This document shows, piece after piece, positions 23,730 to 31,835 of a stretch of DNA of 46,824 bases; within the stretch, counting starts at the first letter, position 1, and each line of letters starts with the position of its first letter. Under the pieces are notes generated by a model. That model was given only the letters and a program-made list of their open reading frames with translations. It was not told where the DNA came from and did not search any database. The stretch comes from Verrucomicrobiota bacterium. Lineage in GTDB: Bacteria > Verrucomicrobiota > Verrucomicrobiia > Methylacidiphilales > UBA1321. The DNA lies in assembly GCA_013285645.1 (NCBI GenBank), contig JABDHJ010000008.1, forward strand, positions 61,833-108,656, read 5' to 3'. Made by a program: the position numbers and the translations under genes.

Positions 23730-24109
23730 GGGCGGGCTCCGTTCTCCCGGGCATGGAGGATCAAGTCGTTCAAGGCTTCAACCAGTTCTGGCCCAGTGAA
23801 GGGCTTGACGAGAAAGCCGCAGGCGCCACGGGCAACGGCCTCCATGGCAGTGCGATGACTATTGATCGCGGAGATGACGAGAATAGAGGCCGTTGCCCCA
23901 CTGTTTTGAATTTCCCGAAGGCAGGCGACTCCGTCGAGGTGAGGCATGGTGAGATCCATGGTCACGAGTTCGGGTTGTTGCTCAAAAAAGATCTGCAACG
24001 CCGCGACTCCGTTCTCGGCCTGAAATATCTCCGAGATCTCGGCATGACTGACATTGCGCTCGATGGCGTTGCGGACAATGAGGGAATCGTCAACGATGAG
24101 CAGTTTCAT
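23726..24109 (-). CDS. Single-domain CheY-like response regulator
   Basis: 127 residues from the ATG at 24109, which overlaps the kinase stop (ATGA). MKLLIVDDSLIVRNAI gives the acidic pair; VTMDLTMPHLDGVACLREI has the phospho-Asp (about residue 54). ILVISAINS supplies the conserved Ser, and GFLVKPFTGPELVEAL the Lys-Pro. All catalytic positions are intact. Probably the direct phosphorylation target of the CheA-like kinase and substrate of the CheX-like phosphatase. Confidence 0.92.
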   Translation of the reverse strand: MKLLIVDDSLIVRNAIERNVSHAEISEIFQAENGVAALQIFFEQQPELVTMDLTMPHLDGVACLREIQNSGATASILVISAINSHRTAMEAVARGACGFLVKPFTGPELVEALNDLILHARENGARP

Positions 24110-26040
24110 GCGGATGGCGAATGTGGGGTTTTGGGGAGCAGAATTTGGAAGGCACAATAAACGCCAGGCTCGGAATAAGGCACGATGCGGCCACCCGCTT
24201 TCTGCAGGATGTGACGAATGATATCGAGACCAACGCCGCGACCGGCGAGGTCGGTGACTTTTTCCGCCGTGGAAAATCCGGGCTCAAAAATGGCTGAGCG
24301 CAATTCATCTTCTGACTTGAGGATCCATCCCAGTTGTGCGACGCGAATCCGGATTTTGTCGTAGTCCAAGCCCCGACCGTCGTCCTGAAAAACAATCTCG
24401 TAGAATTCGGGGTGCGATTTCAGGTCGAGCTGAATGAGGCCGTGGGGATTCTTGCCCCGCGTGGTGCGTTCTTGGATCGATTCAATTCCGTGAACCATCG
24501 AGTTACGAGCAAGGTGAATGAGGATTTCATGCAGGACTTCCGTGTGCTGTTCGGGGAAATCGCTGCTCTTGACGGCTGTGTGGAAAGCCGTCGGTTTGCC
24601 AAGACGCGCGCTGAGATCGGAGATCAAGCGGGAAAGAGTTTCGATGATATTGCCAGCCTGGGGAGCGCCGGATGGCGAAGGCGTTTGGACCTGAAGCCGG
24701 GCGCCCGCGCCGAGAGACTTTAACTGGTCAAGGGCTTCGCGGACCTGGTCGACCAGCGTTTGCAGGGTTTCCCGGCAAAATCCGATGGAGGCAAGATCGT
24801 CTGCTTCCAGTTGAGACTTCGAACGCATTTTTTCGAGGCGATCTTCAAGCTTATGCAGGGTTCGCTCGTAAGAGGTGAATCGCAAAAGCGCCGCCTCCCC
24901 CTTGAGGGTGTGGACATGACGAAAGAGTACGTGGATGGTGTCGGACGGAGGTGGAGTGAACTCCGGAAACTCGAACATCTTTGCGATGACGGAAAGAGCG
25001 TCGTCGAAGCGGGCCAGGAATCGATTCAAGGCATCCGGCTCGACTTGCAGGATTTGCATGACGAGATGGAGTTTCTCCTCCGCGGCGGCTTCCTGCCGTT
25101 CCAGTTCCTGGGCGAGATCCATGCGCTGGGTGATATCTTCGATGCGAACGAGGACCTGCGAAATTTCGCTCTGGATCCGGATGCGTTCGAAGTTGACGGC
25201 GAAATGCTTGACCCGCTTCTCCTGCTGAAGCCCTTTCGAGGGAAAGCGAGCCGAAATTTGTTTCGCCGGGTTGATCGGCTTGATGAGGCGGTCGATCAGT
25301 TTGGGATCGAAGAGAATCTTGAGATAATCATGGAGTTGCTCGTAAGTGACGGCATCGAGCAGGGGCTGCAGGACTTCAGGCAGGGAGGCATCACCCAGGT
25401 CGGTGCGCTCAAAGATTTTTCCGACAACCTTGGAGTACTCCCCGCCGATGCGAAAATTTTTATCGATGACCAGCAAGCCATCCGTGACGGAATTAAGGAT
25501 CTGTTCCATCTGCTGGCTGCGCAAGGCGGCAAGTTGGGATGAAGCCAGGAGCAGCATCTGAAATGCGCAGAGACGGTATTGATCCGATTTCCGATTGTGG
25601 ACAAGGAAGGGCTCGTAGACGAAATCCGCCGGACGCCCCAGACACTGCACGACGGCGGATTCAATCGTGCAGTCGGAAAACAACATCAAAGGCTCAACCG
25701 TTATCTCAGCCAGCATGATGACCGAAGGACGGCGATGGTAGATTTCCCTTCCGAAGGCGCGGCTGATGCACTTGTAATAATGGGCCTGTGAGATGACGCC
25801 GGTAAAACGGCTTTCATCAAAAAGAATGACGCCGGGCAAATCGGGCTGCTGGGTAAAGAGCCGTCCCAACTCTTCGCCGGTGGTATCAACGCTGAGGTTG
25901 GTGGCGGAACCCGGCAAATGCTCCAGGGTGGAATACAGGCGACTGACTTTATTCTCAATTACTCCTGCCAACTCTTTCCCATTAGGGTGAGAAAGAACTT
26001 TGGTGGTCGATTCTGATTGGATGGTCGTGGTGTCAGACAT
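24106..26040 (-). CDS. CheA-like histidine kinase with internal HPt, no CheW domain
   Basis: 644 residues from the ATG at 26040 (MSDTTT). Residues 25-100 resemble a CBS-type module (ELGRLFTQQPDLPGVILFDESRFTGVISQAHYYKCIS). A PAS-like segment follows (QMEQILNSVTDGLLVIDKNFRIGGEYSKV, about 165-195), then a coiled coil. The HPt has phospho-His in LFRHVHTLKGEAALL (about 385-400). The ATPase shows an N-box in HEILIHLARNSMVHGIES, a G1-box in DDGRGLDYDKI and a G2-box in GRGVGLDIIRHI. It ends right after the ATPase, so the P5/CheW-like coupling domain of true CheA is missing and so is a CheY-binding P2 at the usual place. No membrane span. Head of a five-gene operon. Confidence 0.85.
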   Translation of the reverse strand: MSDTTTIQSESTTKVLSHPNGKELAGVIENKVSRLYSTLEHLPGSATNLSVDTTGEELGRLFTQQPDLPGVILFDESRFTGVISQAHYYKCISRAFGREIYHRRPSVIMLAEITVEPLMLFSDCTIESAVVQCLGRPADFVYEPFLVHNRKSDQYRLCAFQMLLLASSQLAALRSQQMEQILNSVTDGLLVIDKNFRIGGEYSKVVGKIFERTDLGDASLPEVLQPLLDAVTYEQLHDYLKILFDPKLIDRLIKPINPAKQISARFPSKGLQQEKRVKHFAVNFERIRIQSEISQVLVRIEDITQRMDLAQELERQEAAAEEKLHLVMQILQVEPDALNRFLARFDDALSVIAKMFEFPEFTPPPSDTIHVLFRHVHTLKGEAALLRFTSYERTLHKLEDRLEKMRSKSQLEADDLASIGFCRETLQTLVDQVREALDQLKSLGAGARLQVQTPSPSGAPQAGNIIETLSRLISDLSARLGKPTAFHTAVKSSDFPEQHTEVLHEILIHLARNSMVHGIESIQERTTRGKNPHGLIQLDLKSHPEFYEIVFQDDGRGLDYDKIRIRVAQLGWILKSEDELRSAIFEPGFSTAEKVTDLAGRGVGLDIIRHILQKAGGRIVPYSEPGVYCAFQILLPKTPHSPSA

Positions 26041-26182
26041 GATGGCCCACCACCAACCAACAGTGTCTGTGTGCCAAACAAGTGACGAGTTGGAGTAAAC
26101 TGGGTTAAGATATTGATCACAACCAAGCCATTCGAAATGTTTTGCCTCAATGAAGCGTAATGCGCGTGCGCTGAAATTACCT

Positions 26183-26959
26183 CTACAACCGGGTGAGCGC
26201 AGCCAAATAGGGCCGTTGATGACGGGCCAGAAATCGGCGGAGAGCAAAAGCATCAGTCGTCGCGATGTTTAACCCGGCGATAGTGCTGGTGGCCGTTTCG
26301 TAACCGGCTTCCTGAACCATGTCCCGAATGGCTTCGTTCCAATCACCGTAAGGATAACAAAAATGGCGGATCGGTTGACCAAAAAAATCCTCCAGCCGAT
26401 GTTTGCTGTCGGTGATTTCCTGGCGCGCTTCATCCCGGGAAAGCGCGGTGAGAGATCGATGCGTGAGACCGTGAGAACCGATTTCATGACCAGCGGCAAT
26501 CCATTCGGCAAGCTGGGTACGATCCATGAGCGGCTCGCGACGGGCTCCTCCGACCTGGTCCCATTCGTTCGATTTTCCAATGAGTGAAGTGACGACATAG
26601 GTGATGGCGCGCACGCCTGCTTTCTGCAGAACCGGAAGTCCGTTCACGAAAAGATTGCGATAGGCATCGTCAAAAGTAATCTCCACGTGGCGACCGGACG
26701 GGCGCAGTCGGTTCCATTCCCCGAGGGTTGAGAAATGGATGTCTGGAGTTGCCTGCAGTTCGCGAAGCTGCCAGGCCAGATGTCGGGGCGTGACGTAGAG
26801 GCCGCGCAGGCGATGAAAAAGAGGAGGCACGCCAACCAAATGATACATGAGGACCAAAAGCCCCTCCGGCCATGAATCCTCCACCGACTGGAGCTGAACG
26901 TAATGCGAAGGCGAGGTCTTCAGGCTTTTTCCTTCACGCGAGCTGCCCAGTAATACCAA
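26183..26959 (-). CDS. Polysaccharide deacetylase (NodB homology domain)
   Basis: 258 residues. LLVLMYHLVG begins the barrel; VEITFDDAYRN carries the TFDD metal motif; AAGHEIGSHGLTHRSLTALS has the H-x3-H metal site; IRHFCYPYGDWNEAIRDMV is the third motif with catalytic Asp. Removes acetyl groups from N-acetylated sugars in surface polysaccharide or peptidoglycan. No signal peptide is seen. The start at 26959 overlaps the end of the upstream gene by 40 bp, so a later non-ATG start is possible. It runs in the same direction as the signalling operon, 142 bp upstream of it. Confidence 0.88.
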   Translation of the reverse strand: MVLLGSSREGKSLKTSPSHYVQLQSVEDSWPEGLLVLMYHLVGVPPLFHRLRGLYVTPRHLAWQLRELQATPDIHFSTLGEWNRLRPSGRHVEITFDDAYRNLFVNGLPVLQKAGVRAITYVVTSLIGKSNEWDQVGGARREPLMDRTQLAEWIAAGHEIGSHGLTHRSLTALSRDEARQEITDSKHRLEDFFGQPIRHFCYPYGDWNEAIRDMVQEAGYETATSTIAGLNIATTDAFALRRFLARHQRPYLAALTRL

Positions 26960-27480
26960 GCCAGGCCAAATTGAGAAATGCCCCCGACAACTCCAATGAT
27001 AAGATAAGTCGCAATGGTAACGGTGCGGATCAGCGGGCCTATATCAGGATCCATATATTCACGAAGTTCACCGGGAACCTGAATCTGCATTGGAGCAAAA
27101 GCGTGGTATAAACAATAAATCAAAATGAAGGTCGCAAAAGCCGACTGATTACGAAAACCAAGCGTGGGAGCTTCGGGTTTTCGATCCCGAAAAGCACGAT
27201 AGACGCGAAATTCAAAAAAAGTAATTCCCGCCAGAATCACAGTGACGAGAACGCCTTCAAAACCAAAGTTAGCAGGTATACAGATCGCCAACCCGGAGAC
27301 AATCGCGGCAATCTGGATAAAGTATTTGCTCCACGTCGCCGCAGTTTGGCGACTGGCGTATTTTTCATATCCATCGAATTCCCGAAGAGAGTTCAGGTAA
27401 GCTTCCAGTGTGAGAGGAGAGCCTGAGGCTTTCAGCAACGCGGCGAGCGCTTCCCGCGGAATTGAAACAAGGCGATCCAT
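26920..27480 (-). CDS. Multi-span inner-membrane protein, unknown
   Basis: 186 residues. After a 50-residue soluble N-terminus (VSIPREALAALLKASGSPLTLEAYLNSLREFDGYE), four hydrophobic spans are visible: FIQIAAIVSGLAICIPA, GVLVTVILAGITFFEF, SAFATFILIYCLYHAFA and VTIATYLIIGVVGGISQF. The tail is WYYWAARVKEKA. No family recognised. It is divergent from lexA across a 184-bp gap holding a strong dyad at 27581-27603, so it may share that control. It overlaps the deacetylase start. Confidence 0.75.
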   Translation of the reverse strand: MDRLVSIPREALAALLKASGSPLTLEAYLNSLREFDGYEKYASRQTAATWSKYFIQIAAIVSGLAICIPANFGFEGVLVTVILAGITFFEFRVYRAFRDRKPEAPTLGFRNQSAFATFILIYCLYHAFAPMQIQVPGELREYMDPDIGPLIRTVTIATYLIIGVVGGISQFGLAWYYWAARVKEKA

Positions 27481-27580
27481 GATGAGCTGGTTAAGAGCTT
27501 ACTCCAGCATGGAGGTCAGGCGTGATGGCATCAAGCGCGGTGGCAATGAATTTCAATACAGTTGGGATGGCTCCCTTTTG

Positions 27581-27603
27581 TTTCTACGGTAAAACCATAG
27601 AAA
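27581..27603. promoter_or_regulatory. Operator-like dyad upstream of lexA
   Basis: TTTCTACGGT, three bases, ACCATAGAAA: arms match at 9 of 10 positions. It lies 61 bp before the lexA ATG and 100 bp before the divergent membrane-protein gene. A candidate autoregulatory LexA site. No TGTTC-N4-GAACA box (the published verrucomicrobial LexA motif as I recall it) is visible in this gap. Confidence 0.45.
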
Positions 27604-27664
27604 ATCATTCACATGTATAGCGATTTCTTTTGACATAACCTCGCCCTTGTTATACGAAGGTATT

Positions 27665-28282
27665 ATGCGTCACAGCAACAGCCAGCAAATGGTTCTCTCC
27701 TTTGTCGAACAATATCAGAGCGAGAATCAGCGACCGCCCACCATCCGCGAAATTCAGGATCACTGCGGTTTCAAGAGTCCTCGCGCCGTTTCCTACATTC
27801 TGGAAAAGCTGGAAGAGGCGCGACTGATCATCCGGCAGGCTCATTCCCGGGGTATTCACCTGACCAAGCCGCGCGCTGCTTCCCCCGGCATCCAATTGCC
27901 TCTCTTCGCTTCCATCCCGGCAGGCCTTCCCGATCAGTTTGACGGCAGCGAAGCTCCCGAAACCTTGCGCTTTATTCCCACGACACTCGGCATCTCCAAT
28001 ACCCAGCGCGCCTTTGCCGTGCGCGTGCGGGGAGACAGCATGATCGACGCGGGCATTTTTTCCGGCGACATCGTCGTCCTCGAACAAAAGGAAGCGCGCC
28101 ATGGCGACATCGTCGCCGCCCTGATCGATGGCGAAAATACGCTCAAGCGGCTCATCAAGGAAAACGGCCGCGTCTATCTCAAGGCCGAAAACGAAAACTA
28201 TCCGAATCTGGAACCCGTGGAGAAGCTCGACATTCAGGGCGTCGTCGTGAGCATCCTGCGAACATACGCTGCGGCAGCCTAG
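27665..28282 (+). CDS. lexA: LexA-type SOS repressor / S24 self-cleaving regulator
   Basis: 205 residues from the ATG at 27665, preceded by GAAGG five bases upstream; an earlier in-frame ATG lacks such a site. The N-terminal winged helix reads RPPTIREIQDHCGFKSPRAVSYILEKLEEARLI. The scissile Ala86-Gly87 bond is in FASIPAGLPD. The Ser nucleophile is S125 (VRGDSMIDAG) and the general base is Lys161 (NTLKRLIKENG). All elements for RecA-stimulated autocleavage are present. No recA or error-prone polymerase cassette is adjacent. Cytosolic repressor of DNA-damage genes by family; own operator candidate at 27581-27603. Confidence 0.88.
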   Translation: MRHSNSQQMVLSFVEQYQSENQRPPTIREIQDHCGFKSPRAVSYILEKLEEARLIIRQAHSRGIHLTKPRAASPGIQLPLFASIPAGLPDQFDGSEAPETLRFIPTTLGISNTQRAFAVRVRGDSMIDAGIFSGDIVVLEQKEARHGDIVAALIDGENTLKRLIKENGRVYLKAENENYPNLEPVEKLDIQGVVVSILRTYAAAA

Positions 28283-28330
28283 CGGTTTGTAGCCGCGCTC
28301 GTAAGAGCGTAGCCCACCGCCTTACGGGAG

Positions 28331-28458
28331 ACCTCTGCAAAACTCTCACATTTAGCATTAGTCATCCTGAGCTTGTCGAAGGATCAGTTCGGTCTGCCTT
28401 TTCTCCGACGTACAGAACTGATCTTGCCACACATGTGTGCGACAAGCTCAAGATGACG
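28331..28458. repeat. GTCATCCTGAGCTTGTCGAA-type dispersed repeat, with inverted arm
   Basis: Positions 28331-28400 match 38644-38712 and 41855-41925 almost base for base. Here a second arm (CGACAAGCTCAAGATGAC, 28441-28458) pairs back to GTCATCCTGAGCTTGTCG (28361-28378), making a long imperfect hairpin. It fills most of the 220-bp gap after lexA. Similar words occur in many unrelated bacterial genomes, from memory. Confidence 0.8.
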
Positions 28459-28502
28459 GATTGCTTGAAGAACGACTTTCGCAGAGGTAGCTACGGCGGC
28501 GG

Positions 28503-28784
28503 CTACGTGGAATCGCCGTCCTCCACATCGACAGGCATCCCCGCCTTCACCATCCGTCGCGCTTCCTCGAGTTCCTTAAGCGTCGCCGTTTTGCGCGTGT
28601 AGCGCCGTTCGATGGCATCAAGAAAAGTTTCCCAGTCCTCAGCCGAAGGCTTGCGATCGTATTCCCAACGATCTGCGCCCCGCTCCTTGAACTGCAGCTT
28701 GAAAGTCCCGGAAAACCAGGTCACCCGCACTTCGTAACGCGAACCGTCGTCGCGCCTTGTCGTCCAATTAATATCCCGTCGCAT
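28503..28784 (-). CDS. Small hypothetical protein
   Basis: 93 residues. MRRDINWTTRRDDGSRYEVRVTWFSGTFKLQFKERG suggests an N-terminal beta meander, followed by a helical, charged half (SAEDWETFLDAIERRYTRKTATLKELEEARRMVKAG). No family recognised and no signal. It begins 3 bp after the HAD gene and is probably co-transcribed with it. Residue usage looks like a genuine soluble protein. Confidence 0.6.
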   Translation of the reverse strand: MRRDINWTTRRDDGSRYEVRVTWFSGTFKLQFKERGADRWEYDRKPSAEDWETFLDAIERRYTRKTATLKELEEARRMVKAGMPVDVEDGDST

Positions 28785-28787
28785 GAC

Positions 28788-29444
28788 TTATCTTGGCCAA
28801 AGTTCTGCCACATTCAACTCATCAAGACGGTCCACCACCCAATTGGCGTGGGCCAGCTTTTCCCGCGGCTCGGTCGTGGCCACCCCCACCACCCGCATTT
28901 TCGCCGCCTGCGCAGCGGCAATTCCGACCAGCGCGTCCTCGAAAACAACGCCGTGTTCGGAACTAACCCCGATCCGCGCCGCGGCGGTGAGAAAGACTTC
29001 CGGATCAGGCTTTCCCCGCGTCACGTCCTCGGATGTGACCATGTCCGAAAAGAATGAGGACAGCCCCAACCGGTCGAGCGTAGTGATGATATTTTCGCGA
29101 TGCGTGGATGAGCCAATGACGCATGGGATATCGGCATCGCGCAGCGTCTGCAACCATTCCTTCACGCCGGGAAGCGCCGTGATGCCGCGCTCCTGCACAA
29201 CCTCGCGATAAATCGCTTCCTTGCGCAGCGACAGGGTGCGTATCTCCACGGGCTCGACCGTCCAGCGTAGAAGCTCGGGAAAGATCACCTCGTTCTTCAT
29301 GCCGAACCCGCGTTTGAAATGGTCCAGCGGCAGAGGCTTGTCCACTTCCTTCGCCAACCGCTCCCAGCTTTCCTCATGATGGGCGGCGGAATTGATAATC
29401 ACGCCATCCCAGTCGAAAATCGCGCCACGCTTTTGTTTACTCAT
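28788..29444 (-). CDS. HAD-superfamily hydrolase, beta-phosphoglucomutase-like
   Basis: 218 residues from the ATG at 29444. GAIFDWDGVIINS supplies the DxD nucleophile pair; PCVIGSSTHRENI the motif II Ser; SEDVTRGKPDPEVFL the motif III Lys; GVVFEDALVGIAAAQAAKM the acidic motif IV. The cap lies between residues 20 and 85. The family includes phosphoglucomutases, phosphoglycolate and sugar phosphatases, so the substrate stays open. Upstream in-frame ATGs exist but give a non-conserved extension. Confidence 0.87.
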   Translation of the reverse strand: MSKQKRGAIFDWDGVIINSAAHHEESWERLAKEVDKPLPLDHFKRGFGMKNEVIFPELLRWTVEPVEIRTLSLRKEAIYREVVQERGITALPGVKEWLQTLRDADIPCVIGSSTHRENIITTLDRLGLSSFFSDMVTSEDVTRGKPDPEVFLTAAARIGVSSEHGVVFEDALVGIAAAQAAKMRVVGVATTEPREKLAHANWVVDRLDELNVAELWPR

Positions 29445-29552
29445 GAGGGGTGTGTTTATGGCGAACATTGGGAAATTGTCCAGCCGCGACGTATGCAAGG
29501 GCGCCTAATAAAAATTGAAACCATTGAGGTTATTCGGTGTCTTAATCTGTAC

Positions 29553-29963
29553 ATGAAAATAATTCTTCCGCTCCTCGCCCTCGGAACTTTTCTCGCCATG
29601 CCAGCCCTCGCCCAGAGCGCAGGTGGCACCAACTCAACTGATAAACCTCCTCACTCCGCCGATGGTGGTCCGGGGCCCGGCGGACACATGGGCGGCCTTA
29701 CTCCTGAAGAACGTCAAGAACTCATGGCAGATCGAAAAGCCGTACTTGACGCAAATCCCGATCTGGCCGATCAGATGAAGGCGCTTCAGGATAAAATCAA
29801 CGCCGCCATGGTCAAAATGGACCCCAAAGTTGCACCTCTCCTCGCCAAAATGGATGCAGCCCACAAACAGCATCCGGATGGCCCGGGCGGTCCCGGAAGT
29901 CCTGGTGGCTCGGGAAGTGCCGGAACCAGCGGCAGTAAACCGCCCCCACCTCCCGGCAACTAA
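29553..29963 (+). CDS. Small secreted Gly/Pro-rich protein
   Basis: 136 residues from the ATG at 29553, chosen for its signal peptide (MKIILPLLALGTFLAMPALA|QS). The mature part has an acidic-basic helical centre (LTPEERQELMADRKAVLDANPDLADQMKALQDKINAAMVKMDP). It ends in a Gly/Pro/Ser-rich tail finishing SKPPPPPGN. It resembles small periplasmic Spy/CpxP-like helices only loosely. Function unknown. Followed by a terminator-like hairpin at 29986-30017. Confidence 0.75.
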   Translation: MKIILPLLALGTFLAMPALAQSAGGTNSTDKPPHSADGGPGPGGHMGGLTPEERQELMADRKAVLDANPDLADQMKALQDKINAAMVKMDPKVAPLLAKMDAAHKQHPDGPGGPGSPGGSGSAGTSGSKPPPPPGN

Positions 29964-29985
29964 TTCCTTTTCGAATCAGCCATGG

Positions 29986-30017
29986 AAGCACGCGGGAATC
30001 CGTCTCCTCGCGTGCTT
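29986..30017 (+). terminator. Hairpin after small secreted protein gene
   Basis: AAGCACGCG and CGCGTGCTT are perfect 9-bp arms, followed by a short T-rich stretch. Lies 23 bp after the stop codon at 29963. Confidence 0.6.
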
Positions 30018-30107
30018 TATCAGCTCTCCTGCCTTCCTTCTTCCCAATCCTGTTAATCTTGTCAGAAATCCCCCCTTCTGTATTTCCTGCCTTCATGTCT
30101 TCCTGTT

Positions 30108-30183
30108 AAAAAATTCCGTAATTCCGTTAATTCCGTCAAAATTTCCCCTCCCCTCATCCTAAGCTTGTCGAAGAAGCCGTTCA
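30108..30183. repeat. AATTCCGT-rich repeat with partial dispersed element
   Basis: Repeats of AATTCCGTNAATTCCG then TCAAAATT are shared with 35973-36018. A degenerate TCATCCTAAGCTTGTCGAA segment related to the 28331 family follows. No gene is seen in 29964-30199. Confidence 0.5.
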
Positions 30184-30199
30184 GTTTAAGCTCGCGGCA

Positions 30200-31540
30200 G
30201 TGACTCCGCTACCGTCGTCCCGTTCCGTTTCACCCGACCAACCCTCCTCCCTTTTCATTCGCGGTGGAAGGATCATCGATCCCGCCTCGGGCCGCGATGA
30301 AGTCGGCGACCTCCTCGTCATCGATGGACGGATCGCCGAAAGCACCGCTGTCCCGGAGGGGGATTCCACTTTCCCTGTCATCGACGCCAAGGGCCTCATC
30401 GTTTCGCCCGGCTTGATCGACATGCACGTCCACTTGCGCGAACCGGGCGGCGGCCAGAAAGAAACCATCGCCACCGGCGCGCGCGCAGCGGCGGCGGGCG
30501 GATTCACCAGCATCCTCGCAATGCCCAACACCAACCCGCCTGCGGACGGTCCGAATACGATTGCTCTCATGCGCCAGCGCGCGCACGAAACCGCCTGCGT
30601 GAATGTCTTCGTCAGCGGCTGCATCACCGTCGGCATGAAGGGCGAGCAACTCGCGCCCATTGGCTCGCTCTACAAGGCTGGCGTCATCGCGATAACTGAC
30701 GACGGCCACTGCGTCCAGAACAACGAAGTCATGCGCCGGGCGCTCGATTACGCGCGGATGTTCGACCTCCTCACCCTCGACCATTGTCAGGATTACGAAC
30801 TCTCCGCCGGCGGCGTCATGCACGAAGGCTACTGGAGCACAGTGCTCGGCCTGCCCGGCTGGCCGCGCATCGCGGAAGACATGATCGTCGCGCGTAACAT
30901 TCTCCTCTCGGAATTGACCGGCGCGCGCATCCACGTCCAGCACCTATCCAGCGCCCATTCGGTGCGACTCGTCCGCGAAGCCAAAAGTCGCAACATCAAG
31001 ATTTCCGCCGAGGCGATGCCACATCACATCGCCCTCACCGACGCGTCCATTGAAGGCTACAACACCAACTTCAAGATGAACCCGCCGCTACGAGAAAAGA
31101 GCGACCAGGACGCACTGCTCGCCGGCCTCGCCGACGACACCATCGAGATTCTCGCCAGCGATCACGCCCCGCACGCCTCCTACGAAAAAGAAGTCGAATT
31201 CGCCGACGCACCCTTCGGCATCGTCGGCCTAGAAACGGAACTCGGCATCTTCGCCAAGATTCTCATCGAAGGCCACGTCCTCGACTGGCCACAAATGCTC
31301 GCCAAACTCACCATCAATCCCGCGCGCCTACTCAAGCTCGATCGCGGCACCCTCGCCCCCGGCGCTCCCGCCGACATCACGCTCATCGATCCCAAGCACC
31401 CTTGGAAAGTAGACGCAGCCAAGTTCCACTCTCTAAGCCGCAACACCCCCTTCAACAACTGGGACCTCCCCGCCCGCGCCACCCACACCATCGTCGATGG
31501 CCGCCTCGTCTGGAGTTTGGAAAAGCAGTTTGGCAGTTAG
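30200..31540 (+). CDS. pyrC: Dihydroorotase
   Basis: 446 residues from a GTG. SLFIRGGRIIDPASGRDEVGDLLV is the small beta domain; SPGLIDMHVHLREPGGGQKETI carries the HxH zinc pair and the REPG stretch typical of dihydroorotase. AAAAGGFTSILAMPNTNPP, DDGHCVQNNEVMRRAL and EILASDHAPHA give the remaining signature and the catalytic Asp. Catalyses ring closure of carbamoyl-aspartate in pyrimidine synthesis. Usual partner pyrB is not adjacent. Class I length. No signal peptide. The conserved part begins near residue 17, so the real start may be slightly later. Confidence 0.92.
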   Translation: MTPLPSSRSVSPDQPSSLFIRGGRIIDPASGRDEVGDLLVIDGRIAESTAVPEGDSTFPVIDAKGLIVSPGLIDMHVHLREPGGGQKETIATGARAAAAGGFTSILAMPNTNPPADGPNTIALMRQRAHETACVNVFVSGCITVGMKGEQLAPIGSLYKAGVIAITDDGHCVQNNEVMRRALDYARMFDLLTLDHCQDYELSAGGVMHEGYWSTVLGLPGWPRIAEDMIVARNILLSELTGARIHVQHLSSAHSVRLVREAKSRNIKISAEAMPHHIALTDASIEGYNTNFKMNPPLREKSDQDALLAGLADDTIEILASDHAPHASYEKEVEFADAPFGIVGLETELGIFAKILIEGHVLDWPQMLAKLTINPARLLKLDRGTLAPGAPADITLIDPKHPWKVDAAKFHSLSRNTPFNNWDLPARATHTIVDGRLVWSLEKQFGS

Positions 31541-31598
31541 CCTTTCCGACTTAAGAGTAAATCATGTTTGTCGCTTCTGAACCTCACGAAAACAACCT

Positions 31599-31763
31599 AT
31601 GTCTTTTGCAGAGCATCAGTCACTCGGACGGGAAATAAAGGCACTCTGCCAATCATTGATAGATATCTCCATCAACCTTCAGACAACTTACGGCGTTACA
31701 TCCAAAGTTGGCAAAGACTATCCCATGCAAGATCCGAAGTCCTTCAAGGGCCTCTATTACTAA
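31599..31763 (+). CDS. Possible 54-residue small protein
   Basis: MSFAEHQSLGREIKALCQSL then a polar half ending KDYPMQDPKSFKGLYY. The amphipathic first helix and balanced composition look coding, but there is no clear Shine-Dalgarno and no homologue that I recognise. It lies between pyrC and the left REP of the RAYT unit, ending 17 bp before that REP. Confidence 0.4.
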   Translation: MSFAEHQSLGREIKALCQSLIDISINLQTTYGVTSKVGKDYPMQDPKSFKGLYY

Positions 31764-31780
31764 TAGCCCGCTATGCCTTC

Positions 31781-31814
31781 CCTCGTTCCCAAGTTGCACT
31801 TGGGAACGCACTTG
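31781..31814. repeat. Left REP hairpin flanking the RAYT gene
   Basis: CGTTCCCAAGT-TGC-ACTTGGGAACG with flanks CCT and CACTTG. It is the inverted counterpart of the REP at 32402-32439 across the transposase gene. Confidence 0.88.
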
Positions 31815-31835
31815 TCCGCGCAGCTTCGCTGCTTC

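Noticed and set aside
27630..27656. TTGACA...TATACG promoter for lexA
   Set aside because: The spacer is only 15 bases and initiation would fall at the Shine-Dalgarno or start codon.
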